A stretch of DNA of 64,000 nt from MWBF01 sp040772005 (GCA_040772005.1 JAXGYZ010000004.1:310001-374000), one strand, 5' to 3'. Counted from the stretch's first letter, positions 24,051 through 33,863 are shown. Numbers and translations: made by a program. The notes: generated by a model not told the origin, from the sequence alone.

Positions 24051-25193
24051 CTACGAACTACTCCCTTGATAGGCCGCGAGCAACCGCGCGCCGATCTCGC
24101 CCCAATCGAACTGCCTGACCCAGGTCACAATTTCCGACCGCGCGGCCTGCCAATCGTGTTGCTGCGCGGCCATCAACGCGACGGTCAAGCCCGCGGGCTG
24201 CACCGGGTCGTAGAGCACCCCGCGCGCAGGTGTGACCAGGGCGGGGAATGCCCCGATGGCGGGTGCGACGATGGGGAGGCCGAAGGACAAGGCAAGGAGC
24301 GCGGCCCCGGAGGTCGTAATCTGGCGATACGGCAGCACGCAGACATCCGCGGCATTGTAGTATAGCTGGACCTCTTCGGACGGCACAAACTGCGGGTCGA
24401 GTCGGATGCGGGCATCGCCCGCCGCAAGCTCGGCCAGCATCCGCCCGTATTCCGGCGTCCCCGGCTTGCCCGCCAGCAGCAGCCGCAGATGCGTGCCGGG
24501 CAGGCTGCGAAACGCCGGAATCAGCTCCTCCAACCCCTTGTACGGCCGCAGCAGCCCGATACACGCATACACGAAGGCATCCGGCGGCAGGCCGAGTTGC
24601 TCGCGCGCCTCTGTGCGTGACAGCGTGTTGGGATAGCAGCCGATGTAGTGGCCGTGAGGGATGACAGCGACGTCTGCCGTCCGGCCATAGCGCGCCGCGA
24701 GCTCCAACGCAGTGCTCTCGTCGTGGACGTGCACCACGTCTGCCAGGCGCACCAGCCGCGCGCTGCCCCACTGCTCAACCCGGTTTGCCTCCTCGTGGGG
24801 TTCGAGGTTGTGGACGGTGTAAGCGACGATGCCGCCGTCGCGCTGGAACGCGGCCAGCCGGCGCAACAGCCGGGCCAGCCGCGCTCGCCGCCTCAACGCA
24901 TACACGAAGGGCAGGTTGCCACTGCGGGTGAGCACGCGCCGCAACAGGCCCGGCCGCACGCCCGCGAACCGCAGGACCGGCGGCAGGTCATACCGGTCCA
25001 GCCAGTGCAGATGGATGACGTGCGGCCTCCAGCCGCCCAGCCCCCAGCCGTCCAGCATCCAACTTCCGGCTTCCAGCCCGTCGCTCACCCGCACATCCGC
25101 GCCTGCTGCGGCCAACCCGTCCCGCAGCAGACCGATGTACGGGTTGATGCGCGTGCCGACCGCCGAGAGCAGCAGCACGCGCACCGGCGGCAT
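24051..25193 (-). CDS. Glycosyltransferase family 4
   Basis: A 380-residue GT-B glycosyltransferase. The N terminus reads RVLLLSAVGTRINPYIGLL, with a donor-binding C-terminal half containing YACIGLLRPYKGLEELI, then VLPYRQITTSGAALLALSFGLPIVAP, which matches the family's nucleotide-sugar-binding E-x7-E region, with the first Glu apparently replaced. It transfers a sugar from an activated donor to an unknown acceptor. ATG25193 lies 11 bases after the end of the amylopullulanase gene, so the two may be cotranscribed. A longer frame to 25298 overlaps that gene and is unlikely. Confidence 0.83.
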   Translation of the reverse strand: MPPVRVLLLSAVGTRINPYIGLLRDGLAAAGADVRVSDGLEAGSWMLDGWGLGGWRPHVIHLHWLDRYDLPPVLRFAGVRPGLLRRVLTRSGNLPFVYALRRRARLARLLRRLAAFQRDGGIVAYTVHNLEPHEEANRVEQWGSARLVRLADVVHVHDESTALELAARYGRTADVAVIPHGHYIGCYPNTLSRTEAREQLGLPPDAFVYACIGLLRPYKGLEELIPAFRSLPGTHLRLLLAGKPGTPEYGRMLAELAAGDARIRLDPQFVPSEEVQLYYNAADVCVLPYRQITTSGAALLALSFGLPIVAPAIGAFPALVTPARGVLYDPVQPAGLTVALMAAQQHDWQAARSEIVTWVRQFDWGEIGARLLAAYQGSSS

Positions 25194-25204
25194 CAGTCGC
25201 GGGG

Positions 25205-28200
25205 TCAACCAGTCCCCTCCGTCCGCCTGCGCCAGAACCACCACACGACCAACGCAATCGCTGCCAGCACCAGGAGCGCGATGACCAGGGTCAACCACAG
25301 CGGACGGCTCTCCCCGGAGGGCTCGGTCGGCGCATTATCTTCGCTGGCGGCGCTGGCGGCGCTGGTCTCAGGGGTCGCGGTAGGTTCGGCGGTCAGGGTC
25401 GGCTCAACGGTTGCCTGCAAGCTGCGCGCGGCCAGCCGCGCGCTGTTATGGATGGCTAGCGCAGTCATCGCAGCCAGGTTCTGATCCACAATCTGCCCGC
25501 GGTCGTCCACGGTGACGAGGTCGTCCGCGGGCGCATCGGTCGTCGAACCGGGCAGCACGCAGCGGCTCTCCGCAGCCAGGTAGTCAAACTGTGCGACGTT
25601 GCAGTAGACGCCGGCGGCCAGCCCGGTCTGGTAGGTCGTCGTGGCCGCGCGGTCCGTGCGGTTGATCGCGACGAAACCCAGGTTGCCCCGGCCAAACGCG
25701 ATGTGGTTGCTCGGCGCGCCGCCGATGTTCTGCCAGTGCGTGACCGGCTGGCCCGCGGTCACCTGACGGAACTCCACCAGGTTGGCGATGGCCGTCTGCC
25801 GGTGCTCGCAGGCCCACTTGCCGTCCTCGAACGCCGCCGCGCAGTTGGCGGGCACGTCGCCCGCGGCCTGTCCCTCGGCGTAGACCGGCCGCGTCTCCGG
25901 CCCGCTGCCGGAAGTGAAGGGCGGCTCCGCGCTCGGCGGCCCCTTGCTGTCGCCCACCTGGCCGACCGGGTTCTTGTTCCAGTAGAAGCTGGAAGTCACC
26001 ATCGGGTAGCCGTAAGGATAGGCGAGCGTGAAGACATTCGCCAGCGTGTGCACGGGACCGTCGCGGTGGTCCACGACGCAACTGCCGCCCGGCCCGTGGC
26101 CGCGCTGGTTGTCGTGGTTGTCCGTGAACACCACGGCGAACCGGTCGGGCAGCATGTTGTTGTAGCCGGGCACGTTCTCCAGGTCGCTCAGCGAGCCGCC
26201 GCAGTTGAACTTCCCGCCCATCGCGGTGATGCTGTATTCGAACTCCGACACATCGCCGTAGGGCGTGTACTCCCAGTCCCGCACGCGCTCGTTCTGGTCG
26301 TAGTCGATGACTTCAGTGTAAATGTACGGGCTGCCGCCGTCCGGCAGCGCGAGGCCGTCCAGGATCGCGGCCAGGTCGCGCGCGGCCATGTGCTTGGCGC
26401 CGTCGATGCGGAAGCCCCTGACGCCCATGTCGAGCAGCGCCTGGAGGTAGCCTCGTAGTTGCTCCTGCACTTTTGCGGCGCCGGTGTCCAGGTCGGGTAG
26501 GCTGCTGAGCATGCACTCCTGCACCTGATTGCGATCCAGGTAGGATGTGATGGGGCAGTCAGGATGGAAGTCCGCCGCAGTGTAGGCCGTGCCGTAGAAC
26601 CGTCCCGGCATGTCAGACTCGTATTCCGTGCCTGCGGTGCCTGTCGGCGGCTCGCCCGTCTCCATGTCGGCCATGTGGTTGATGACGGCATCTGCGTAGA
26701 TGGCGACGCCCAGTTTGTTGCACGCCTGCACCATGCTCTGGAACTCGGCCAGTGTGCCGCTGCGGCTGTCCAGCTTCGTCGTGTCATGCGAGACGGGCTG
26801 GTAGCGCACCCACCAGGGGTAGTCGCTGGCCTGCTGGCCGCCCTGGTCCGCGGTCGGCACGAGATGCTCGTTGGGCGGCGACACCTGCACCGCACTGTAG
26901 CCCTTCTCCGCCAGGTAGCTGCATTCCTTTTCGATGTCGGCCCACCGCCACTCGAAGAGATGCACGAACACGCCGCCCTCCGGCTGCGGGGCGGAGTCGG
27001 CAGCGGGAATCACGGTGAGGATGCCGTCGCCCTGGTCGTCTTCCAGCGGGTTGCCCTCGATGTCGTAGGCGTCCTGCTTCCACAGTTGGCCCGCCTCGCC
27101 GCTCTTCCGGCAGTAGGCCGTGTAGCCGTAGGTGCCGGGCGCGAGCGCGTTGAGCGTCGCCTGTGGGATGGCGGCCTTGTATTCGTCGTCATTCCCGTAC
27201 TGCGCGGTCCAGGTCATCGGCAGGTCGGTCCAGGTGTCCCCGTAGCGGCCCCAGTGCAGGAAGCACGCGATGTTGGGATTGCCGCCCTCACCCTCGGTCC
27301 AGCCTTGCTCATAGACCCGCACGTACACATCGAAGGCGGGCGTACTGAACGCGCCTTCGTTCACCGCACTGCTGACGCCGCCGCGCGGGTACATCTGCCC
27401 CACCCAGTCCAGCGTGCTCGGCGCCGCGGCCGCGCCGATGGCCTGCTCGGACACGAACACGACGGTGCTGCGCGGGGGGATGGTGAAGGTGTCGCCGGCG
27501 TCATCGAAGGTCGCAGCCAGCAGGACCGGGTCGTCGTCCACGCCGTCCGTGTGCAGCGGATGGAGGCTGAAGCCGGCCGCGCCGTCGATGCGCAGGCTCT
27601 GCGCCAGCTTGTTGGCATTGAAGAAGACCAGGATGTTCTCGTAAGCGGGGTCCAGGTCCGCGCCCGTCTCGTCCGACAGGCGCATGGCGATCAGCGCGTC
27701 GCGGCTGTTGTCCGTGTTGTAGTGGCTGACGCGGGCGTTGACCTCCGCCTCGGTCGGCAGGCGGAACAACGGCGACGAATAGCGCAGGCGCAGCGTCTCG
27801 CGGAACTGCGCGGCGGCAAACGCGATGTCCGCGGGGCGGGGATCCAGCGCGGTATTCGCCAGCAGCGGGGCCATGATGTCCCACCGGCTCTGGTTATCCC
27901 ACGCGGGGGGCAGGCCGCTGCCGAAGTAGTTGGTAGTGAGGGTCCAGTCCACCCGGTTGAACCAGTCGCCTGAATCGTAGGTGTTGCGGTCGAGCGACTT
28001 GGAGCGCAGGATGTCGCTGCCCATCTGGAAGAACGGGATGCCCTGCGCCAGCCCGACGAGGCTCTGGCCCAGGTTCTGGCTGCGCACGCGGTCTGCGATG
28101 GCCGTCTGCACGGGCAGCTTGAAGACGTTCTGGTCGAACAGGGTTTCGTTGTCGTGCTTCTCGACGTATGAGACGGATTCCTGGGGATCGTCGGTGAAGG

Positions 28201-30178
28201 GCGCGCCCCGGCCGTTCCAGTCCGTGCCGCTGCCGCGCAGCGCGGAGCGCAGGCTGTCCGTTGCGCTCCACAGGTCGGCCTGGAAGCGGCCGCTGTACTC
28301 GAAGCCGTTCCAGTCGTAGCTCAGGCCGTTGATGAAGCCCTGCTTGCGGATGCCGAGGTCGTCCTGGCTGTACCCGCCGTGCGCGGCATCCCGGGTGATG
28401 TCGTTGAACGCGCCGATGCCCGAGCCGGTCATGTTGTACTTGCCCGCATAGCACCAGCCGTCGGTGCAGTCGGTGAAGCCCTTGTGCTGCGCCGAGCCGA
28501 AGTCCCACCCCTCGCCGTAGAGATAGATCGTGCTCCCGTCCACCCCGTCCGCAGCGGGCGTGAGGCCGCGCACCGCGGCCTGCACGTTCGCCATGTTGCG
28601 CCGCGTGTGGAAGTTCATCAGGTCGAAGCGGAAGCCGTCCACCCGGTACGCGGTAGCGAACCGCAGCACGGTGTCGAGCATCAGCTTTTCCATCATGTCG
28701 TACTCGGTCGCCGTGTCCGAGCAGCAGCTATCCGAATACTGCGCGCCGTCCAGCGTGTAACGGTAGTAATAGCCGGGCACGACCTTGTCGAGCACCGAGT
28801 GGTCGTCCTGCCCGCTCGCGGCCGTGTGATTGTAGACCACGTCCATGACCACGCGCAGGCCGTTGCCGTTGAGCGCGGCAACCATGCGCCGGAACTCGAG
28901 GATGCGGGCGGGGCCGTTCGGATCCGTACTATATGAACCTTCCGGCACGCCGTAATGGTACGGATCATAGCCCCAGTTGAAGCCGTCGTTGGCGCGTGCC
29001 GCGGCCACCGCGGCCTGCTGCTCTGTGCTGTCGCGCGGAAAACCGGTGGGATCAGGCTCGACCGTGCGGGGCACGTTGTTCTCGACGACCGACGCGATGT
29101 CGAAGGCGGGCAGCAGATGAACGTGCGTCAGCCCGGCGTCTGCGAGGGCCAGCAGGTGATTCATGCCGTCGGAGCGCGCGGTGTTCGGGTCGGGCCCGTC
29201 GCCGTCGTAGGTGAACGCCAGGTACGTGCCGCGGTCCGCCTCCGCCACCGTGGCATCGTTGATGCTGAAGTCGCGGATGTGCATCTCGTAGATGCTGATA
29301 TCCTCGAACGCGGCCAGCGGCGGCTTGGCGAGCGCATCCCAGCCGGCCGGCTTGAGGTCCGCGTCGTCCAGGTTGACGAACTGGCTGCGCACATCGTCCC
29401 TCGCCGGGCCGTCCGCTGAGAGGCTGACGGCATACGGGTCGCTGACGATGTTGTGCATGACCCCGCCCGCAGCCGGGACATAGACCTCGACATCGAACAG
29501 GTAGAACTGCCGGTCCCAGGTCGCATCGCCGGTGACAGACCAGACGCCGGAAGCCGCATCGAACGCCAGCGGGTGCGGCGCGAAGCTCAACGTCGTGGCA
29601 TCCGCATAGCGACGGAGCGTGACGGAGCGAGCGGTGGGCGCCCACAGGCTCACGGAGGGCGTTGCGTCTGCATATGTGACGCCAAGCGTCTGCGTGCGGG
29701 CGGCGGCCGCGTACAGGGCATCGAGCACGCTCTGTATCTGCGTGCGGCTCGCTTCTGCCAACCGGCCGTCATTGCGGTAGCTGGCGACAACGGTCTGGCC
29801 CTTGAGCAGGTGTTTGGCGTCGTCCGGTGTCAGCACGGCTGTGAGCCGCAGGAGGCCGTCCGCATTCGGGTTCTTGGGGAAGGCGCCATCCGGGATCGAG
29901 CCTTCCGGCGTCAGCGCGACGAAACACGGAGCCGCCGGTGCAGGGAAGGTGCAGGCGATCTCCGCAGCCGTCGTCTCCAGCCCGCCATCCGGGTCGTAGA
30001 GCAGCTTATAGCTGGAAGCCAGCGTGCCATGCCAGGCGAGCGTTCCCGGATCGAGCCAGATGGCCTGCGCATCGTCGAGCGGGATGGGCGCGGCCGCGGC
30101 TGAAGCCGGCAACCCGACCAGCATGGTCAGGGCGAGAACGAGGATGGCGATTCCACAGAACCAGGAGCGGTACGACAT
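25205..30178 (-). CDS. Secreted, membrane-anchored amylopullulanase (pullulanase + alpha-amylase fusion)
   Basis: A 1657-residue exported enzyme. After a signal peptide (about 1-27) come a pullulanase N-terminal domain and a CBM48-like module (VSLWAPTARSVTL), then a GH13 pullulanase domain with VVYNHTAA, nucleophile Asp519 in GFRFDLMNF, Glu556 in YGEGWDFG and the later EKHDNETLF. A DUF3372-like C-terminal domain follows. A second GH13 alpha-amylase domain (about 1080-1590) has YADAVINHM, Asp1259 in GFRIDGAKHM, Glu in YTEVIDYD and FTDNHDNQRG. A Pro/Thr/Ala linker leads to a C-terminal membrane helix (about 1620-1645) and basic tail. It should cut both alpha-1,6 and alpha-1,4 bonds of starch or glycogen at the cell surface. 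GGAAGGAAG precedes ATG30178. Confidence 0.9.
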   Translation of the reverse strand: MSYRSWFCGIAILVLALTMLVGLPASAAAAPIPLDDAQAIWLDPGTLAWHGTLASSYKLLYDPDGGLETTAAEIACTFPAPAAPCFVALTPEGSIPDGAFPKNPNADGLLRLTAVLTPDDAKHLLKGQTVVASYRNDGRLAEASRTQIQSVLDALYAAAARTQTLGVTYADATPSVSLWAPTARSVTLRRYADATTLSFAPHPLAFDAASGVWSVTGDATWDRQFYLFDVEVYVPAAGGVMHNIVSDPYAVSLSADGPARDDVRSQFVNLDDADLKPAGWDALAKPPLAAFEDISIYEMHIRDFSINDATVAEADRGTYLAFTYDGDGPDPNTARSDGMNHLLALADAGLTHVHLLPAFDIASVVENNVPRTVEPDPTGFPRDSTEQQAAVAAARANDGFNWGYDPYHYGVPEGSYSTDPNGPARILEFRRMVAALNGNGLRVVMDVVYNHTAASGQDDHSVLDKVVPGYYYRYTLDGAQYSDSCCSDTATEYDMMEKLMLDTVLRFATAYRVDGFRFDLMNFHTRRNMANVQAAVRGLTPAADGVDGSTIYLYGEGWDFGSAQHKGFTDCTDGWCYAGKYNMTGSGIGAFNDITRDAAHGGYSQDDLGIRKQGFINGLSYDWNGFEYSGRFQADLWSATDSLRSALRGSGTDWNGRGAPFTDDPQESVSYVEKHDNETLFDQNVFKLPVQTAIADRVRSQNLGQSLVGLAQGIPFFQMGSDILRSKSLDRNTYDSGDWFNRVDWTLTTNYFGSGLPPAWDNQSRWDIMAPLLANTALDPRPADIAFAAAQFRETLRLRYSSPLFRLPTEAEVNARVSHYNTDNSRDALIAMRLSDETGADLDPAYENILVFFNANKLAQSLRIDGAAGFSLHPLHTDGVDDDPVLLAATFDDAGDTFTIPPRSTVVFVSEQAIGAAAAPSTLDWVGQMYPRGGVSSAVNEGAFSTPAFDVYVRVYEQGWTEGEGGNPNIACFLHWGRYGDTWTDLPMTWTAQYGNDDEYKAAIPQATLNALAPGTYGYTAYCRKSGEAGQLWKQDAYDIEGNPLEDDQGDGILTVIPAADSAPQPEGGVFVHLFEWRWADIEKECSYLAEKGYSAVQVSPPNEHLVPTADQGGQQASDYPWWVRYQPVSHDTTKLDSRSGTLAEFQSMVQACNKLGVAIYADAVINHMADMETGEPPTGTAGTEYESDMPGRFYGTAYTAADFHPDCPITSYLDRNQVQECMLSSLPDLDTGAAKVQEQLRGYLQALLDMGVRGFRIDGAKHMAARDLAAILDGLALPDGGSPYIYTEVIDYDQNERVRDWEYTPYGDVSEFEYSITAMGGKFNCGGSLSDLENVPGYNNMLPDRFAVVFTDNHDNQRGHGPGGSCVVDHRDGPVHTLANVFTLAYPYGYPMVTSSFYWNKNPVGQVGDSKGPPSAEPPFTSGSGPETRPVYAEGQAAGDVPANCAAAFEDGKWACEHRQTAIANLVEFRQVTAGQPVTHWQNIGGAPSNHIAFGRGNLGFVAINRTDRAATTTYQTGLAAGVYCNVAQFDYLAAESRCVLPGSTTDAPADDLVTVDDRGQIVDQNLAAMTALAIHNSARLAARSLQATVEPTLTAEPTATPETSAASAASEDNAPTEPSGESRPLWLTLVIALLVLAAIALVVWWFWRRRTEGTG

Positions 30179-30295
30179 CGACTTATACTTCCTTCCACAT
30201 AGAGCCACCGTTCTACATCACCAGTGAACCGATAGCGTAACACTTGTAACATCAAACGGCAATTCCAAATCCAGCCAGGATACGTCTTGACTTGG

Positions 30296-30450
30296 AGGCA
30301 GAGACGAGCGGAGCACCCTGAGCAGAGGCGGCCCGCCGGACGGGCTGGCCGAAGTCGAAGGGGCGGAGCGGTCGGAGCCGGGCGGCATCCTTCGACTAGC
30401 CTTACGCTATAAGCAGCGATGAGCCGTCCACCCGCTCAGGATGCCCGTGC
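30296..30450. repeat. Second copy of the CATCCTTCGAC / GCTCAGGATG dispersed repeat
   Basis: The spacer between the phospholipase D-like and amylopullulanase genes (30179-30476) contains GAGCACCCTGAGC, GAAGTCGAAGGGG, GGCATCCTTCGACTAG and CGCTCAGGATGCC, related to the element at 5.66-5.84 kb. The remaining part of this 298-base spacer holds the unassigned upstream region of the amylopullulanase gene; I see no clear promoter there. Confidence 0.6.
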
Positions 30451-30476
30451 CGCTGACGCGAGACGTGCCCCCCTCC

Positions 30477-32360
30477 CTACGACCCGCCCTGCCAGTCCGA
30501 CCAAAAGAGCGCGGCCAGATAATCGTACGCCGCGGCGGAGCGGACGCGCAGGCTGACTTCCCGGTTGAGCTTGGAAGATGTCTCGCCGCCGTTCAGGCTC
30601 CCCGCGATGACCCACCCCTCTCCGGCCACGCGGGCCAGCAGCATCTTGTTGTGGATGCCGCGGCCGGTCGGATTGCCGCGCCGCGCGTCCAGGTCCAGCC
30701 CTTCGGCCTGCGCAACCGCCTTGACATACTCGATGGTGCGCAGGTTGCTGCGCGGATTGTCGAGATCCTGGTTGTCGAAGAAGGCATCGAGCAGCACGCG
30801 CACAGTCGCGCCGCGGCGGGCCGCGTCGATGTAAGCCTCCAGCCGGGGGTTCGGGTCTTGAGTAGGGTTGCTGTCCGAACTCCCCCAGAAAGGCGGCTCA
30901 TCCAGCGCCTCGAGCAGGATAACATCCCCTGCGCCCGCCCGGTTGACCAGTGCCAGCCAGCCGTCGCGCTCGGCCAGCGCGTTTTCCGGCGCCTGCACGA
31001 CCTGGAAGGTGAAAGTGTCGTGGAGCAGCAGTGACGTCGGGAAGCGAACAGGGTAGGATATGCCGCCGGTGAGGTAGTCGGGCTGAAAGTCCGCAGGCGG
31101 CGCGCCGAGCTGTGTATCTTGTGCGTCCCACGGCCAGACATCGCGGTGCGCCGTGTCACTGTCTGCCGCAAAGATGGCCGCGAGCCGCGCCACGACCGAC
31201 GGTGCATCGGTGACGAAGTACAGGCCGCGCCGGCCCAACGTACCGTCGGCCTTCGCGTCGTCGGGAAAGGCGTCGGGGCTGAGATTCTCACTGCCGACCA
31301 ATGCGAGACGCTCGTCCAGCAGCAGGAACTTGGCGTGCTGATAGCTGTAACGATCTGCGATGTCCAGCTCGGGGCGGCTGCGCAAGTAGGCGACGCGCGC
31401 CCCGGCCTCGCTCAGCTGCCGGACGATCCACCGCTGTTGATCGGTCACTCCGCCCGCAGGCGCGCCTTCCAACAGCACTTCTACCTGCACGCCGGCCCGC
31501 GCCCGCTCCGCCACGATGTCCGCCAGCCGCGCGCTCTCGAAGGTGTAGACCTCGATCTGGATGCGCGCCTGCGCGGCCTGCAGCAGCGCGGCCAGCGCAT
31601 CGTAGGCATGGTCGGGCGCAATAATCACCTGCATGGTTGCGGTCTCAGTGACGGGCGGGCTGAAGAAGAAGCGGGCGAGGTCCCAGCCGGGATACTGCAC
31701 CCGGCGGCCATCGATGACATCCACGGGGTCCTGCGCCCAATCGGCCCGCGTGTCCGTGTCGGGGACGGGCAGCCCGGTGGCCTGGTCGAGCTTGCGATAG
31801 AGAATCTGCCCTTCCGCGCCGAAGCTGCGGGTCGGGCGATACGGTTCGACGGCCGGCCCGTGCCAGCCCGGCAGACCGCTGCCCGCGCCGGTGTCGCCCG
31901 CTTCGTAGACTAACACATCCTGATACGTATGGTCCGGGCTGGTCAGCGTGACCCGGCCGCCCGTGTTCGCGAGAGTCAGCGCGCCGCCCGTCAGGTTGGG
32001 CACGCCGGGATCGGTGTCCGCCCCATACTCACAGCCGGGTGCGAACGCGAAACTCTGCCGAAAGTCGGCGGCCTGCCGCGCGCACCACATCTGCGCGCGG
32101 GGCGCGATCTCGATGCCGGAGGGGAAAGTGACCGTGCGGCTGCCCGCGCTCATCTGCCAGCCCGCCAGCGAGACGGGCCGCGGCAGCGGATTGTAGAGCT
32201 GAAACGCCTCGTCCGGCTCGCCGGTCAGGTAGGTGTCGTAGTAGAGCGCGCTGATCTGGATGGGCAGGGGTGCTGCGCCCCCGCGGAGCAAGGGGAGGAA
32301 TACAGACGGACCGTCGGGCGCGAGCAGGCTAAGGGCGAGTAACAGGACGAGGTATTTCAT
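30477..32360 (-). CDS. Secreted phospholipase D-like protein with lamin-tail-like N-terminal domain
   Basis: A 627-residue exported protein with a short signal peptide. Residues about 35-150 resemble a lamin-tail/LTD beta-sandwich (ISALYYDTYLTGEPDEAFQLYNP). The remainder holds two PLD halves: the first HKD-type motif is HAKFLLLDERLALVGSENLS, the second is IHNKMLLARVAGEGWVIAGS, where the Asp is less typical. Such proteins cleave phosphodiester bonds in phospholipids or nucleic acids. The start is uncertain; ATG32360 gives a clean signal peptide, and it lies 56 bases after the glycerate kinase gene. Confidence 0.78.
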   Translation of the reverse strand: MKYLVLLLALSLLAPDGPSVFLPLLRGGAAPLPIQISALYYDTYLTGEPDEAFQLYNPLPRPVSLAGWQMSAGSRTVTFPSGIEIAPRAQMWCARQAADFRQSFAFAPGCEYGADTDPGVPNLTGGALTLANTGGRVTLTSPDHTYQDVLVYEAGDTGAGSGLPGWHGPAVEPYRPTRSFGAEGQILYRKLDQATGLPVPDTDTRADWAQDPVDVIDGRRVQYPGWDLARFFFSPPVTETATMQVIIAPDHAYDALAALLQAAQARIQIEVYTFESARLADIVAERARAGVQVEVLLEGAPAGGVTDQQRWIVRQLSEAGARVAYLRSRPELDIADRYSYQHAKFLLLDERLALVGSENLSPDAFPDDAKADGTLGRRGLYFVTDAPSVVARLAAIFAADSDTAHRDVWPWDAQDTQLGAPPADFQPDYLTGGISYPVRFPTSLLLHDTFTFQVVQAPENALAERDGWLALVNRAGAGDVILLEALDEPPFWGSSDSNPTQDPNPRLEAYIDAARRGATVRVLLDAFFDNQDLDNPRSNLRTIEYVKAVAQAEGLDLDARRGNPTGRGIHNKMLLARVAGEGWVIAGSLNGGETSSKLNREVSLRVRSAAAYDYLAALFWSDWQGGS

Positions 32361-32416
32361 GCGCACAATCCCGCTCAACATTCGTTCATTCGTGGCGCCA
32401 TTCGTGGCCGGCCACG

Positions 32417-33853
32417 CTATCCTCGCCAGCACATCACCAGCAGCAGGTCATTCACGTTCGTGCCGGTCGGCCCGCTCACGAGCAGGTCGCCCAGCGCAGC
32501 CAGGCACGGATAGCTGTCGTTGGCGGCCAGCGCCGCGCGGAGATCCAGCCCCAGGCTCGCCGCGCGGCTGAGCGTGTCATCCGCGCCCACGCCGCCCGCG
32601 GCATCCGTGGGACCATCCGTGCCATCCGTGCCGAAGCTGACCACCGCCGCGGTGACACCGGAGGGCAGCGCATAACCGCCCAGCGCGACCCCCGCGGCCA
32701 GCGCCAGTTCCTGGTTGCGCCCGCCGCGGCCCTGGCCCTTCAGCGTTACCGTCGTCTCGCCGCCCAGCACGAGGCACGCGGGCATCGCGATGTCTGATTG
32801 TCCGGCGGCAATGCCCTGCGCCAGCCCGGCCAGCGCCCGGCCCACCTCGCGCGCTTCGCCCTGGACGAAGCTGCTCAACAGCATACTGTGGAAGCCCAGG
32901 TCGCGTGCCCGCGCCACGGCTGCGCGGCCTGCGCTGGCATTGTCACCGATGATGACGTTGTGTACCCGCGCGAAGAGCAGGTTGCCGGGTTTCGGCGTAT
33001 CGGGCAGCGCGCCGGACATCCCGCGGCGCAGGTGTGCGATGACCGGGGCAGGCGCGCGTTCGAGCAGATCGTAGCGTGCCAGCACGGCCCAAGCATCGGC
33101 GAACGTCGTCGGGTCGGGCACGGTCGGCCCGGACGCGATGGCATCCAGCGGCGAGCCGACGACATCCGACAGGATCAGGCTGACGATGCGCGCGGGCGCG
33201 GCCAGTTCCGCCATCCGCCCGCCCTGGAGGCGGGAGCAGTGCTTCCGGACTGTGTTGATCTCCGTGATGTCCGCGCCGGAGCGGAGCAACAGGTCGGTCA
33301 GGCTGCGGTAGTCCGCCAGCGAGACGCCCGCCACCGGCAGCGGCAGCAGCGCGGAGCCGCCGCCGGAAAGCAGCACGATGACCAGATCGCGTTCCGTCAG
33401 CCCTGTCAGGAGGGAGACCATGCGCTCTGCGCCCGCCATGCCCGCAGCATCGGGGACGGGATGGCCCACCTCCGAGAGGGCAACCGCGCCTGTAGGGGCG
33501 ACCGCAAGGGCCGCCCCTAGAACATTGACCAAAGCATCCGCGTCGCCCGGTGCAAAACGCAGGCGCCAGTCGCCCGCGGGCGCCAGATGGCCGTGCTTGA
33601 CGTTGACCTGGCCCGCGGTCACGCGGGAACCGAGCACCTGCTGCGCGGCGGCAGCCATCGGCGCGCCGGCCTTGCCCGCACCGACGACCAGGATGCGCCC
33701 GGTCTGCGCCAGGTCGTATGTCTGATCGCCCACCATCAGGCGGTCGCCGTCCAGGGTCATGTGCTGCAACACGGCCTGCCGCGGCTCCACGGCCCGGAGT
33801 GCGTGTTCGAGGATGCTCAGGATGTCGCGACGATGGAGGGAGGTGAGGGGCAT
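32417..33853 (-). CDS. Glycerate 2-kinase (GckA/MOFRL family)
   Basis: A 478-residue kinase of the DUF4147/MOFRL type, which phosphorylates glycerate to 2-phosphoglycerate. Recognisable segments are VVGAGKAGAPMAAAAQQVLG near residue 55, VIVLLSGGGSALLPLP in the middle, and the C-terminal MOFRL domain with GRGGRNQELALA and FGTDGTDGPTDAAGG. Residues 112-121 are encoded by a GTAGGGGC-type repeat hairpin at 33491-33520, placed between the N-terminal domain and the EVGHPVPDA motif. ATG33853 lies 10 bases after the solute-binding protein gene. The repeat keeps the frame open, so the enzyme may still work. Confidence 0.83.
   Translation of the reverse strand: MPLTSLHRRDILSILEHALRAVEPRQAVLQHMTLDGDRLMVGDQTYDLAQTGRILVVGAGKAGAPMAAAAQQVLGSRVTAGQVNVKHGHLAPAGDWRLRFAPGDADALVNVLGAALAVAPTGAVALSEVGHPVPDAAGMAGAERMVSLLTGLTERDLVIVLLSGGGSALLPLPVAGVSLADYRSLTDLLLRSGADITEINTVRKHCSRLQGGRMAELAAPARIVSLILSDVVGSPLDAIASGPTVPDPTTFADAWAVLARYDLLERAPAPVIAHLRRGMSGALPDTPKPGNLLFARVHNVIIGDNASAGRAAVARARDLGFHSMLLSSFVQGEAREVGRALAGLAQGIAAGQSDIAMPACLVLGGETTVTLKGQGRGGRNQELALAAGVALGGYALPSGVTAAVVSFGTDGTDGPTDAAGGVGADDTLSRAASLGLDLRAALAANDSYPCLAALGDLLVSGPTGTNVNDLLLVMCWRG
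33493..33519. repeat. Intragenic GTAGGGGC hairpin repeat
   Basis: TAGGGGCGACC (33493-33503) pairs with GGCCGCCCCTA (33509-33519) over a five-base loop with one mismatch. The same TAGGGGC/GCCCCTA word makes spacer hairpins near 47.23 kb and, in part, 50.84 kb. Here it lies inside the glycerate kinase reading frame. Confidence 0.65.
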
Positions 33854-33863
33854 GGTGGACGCC

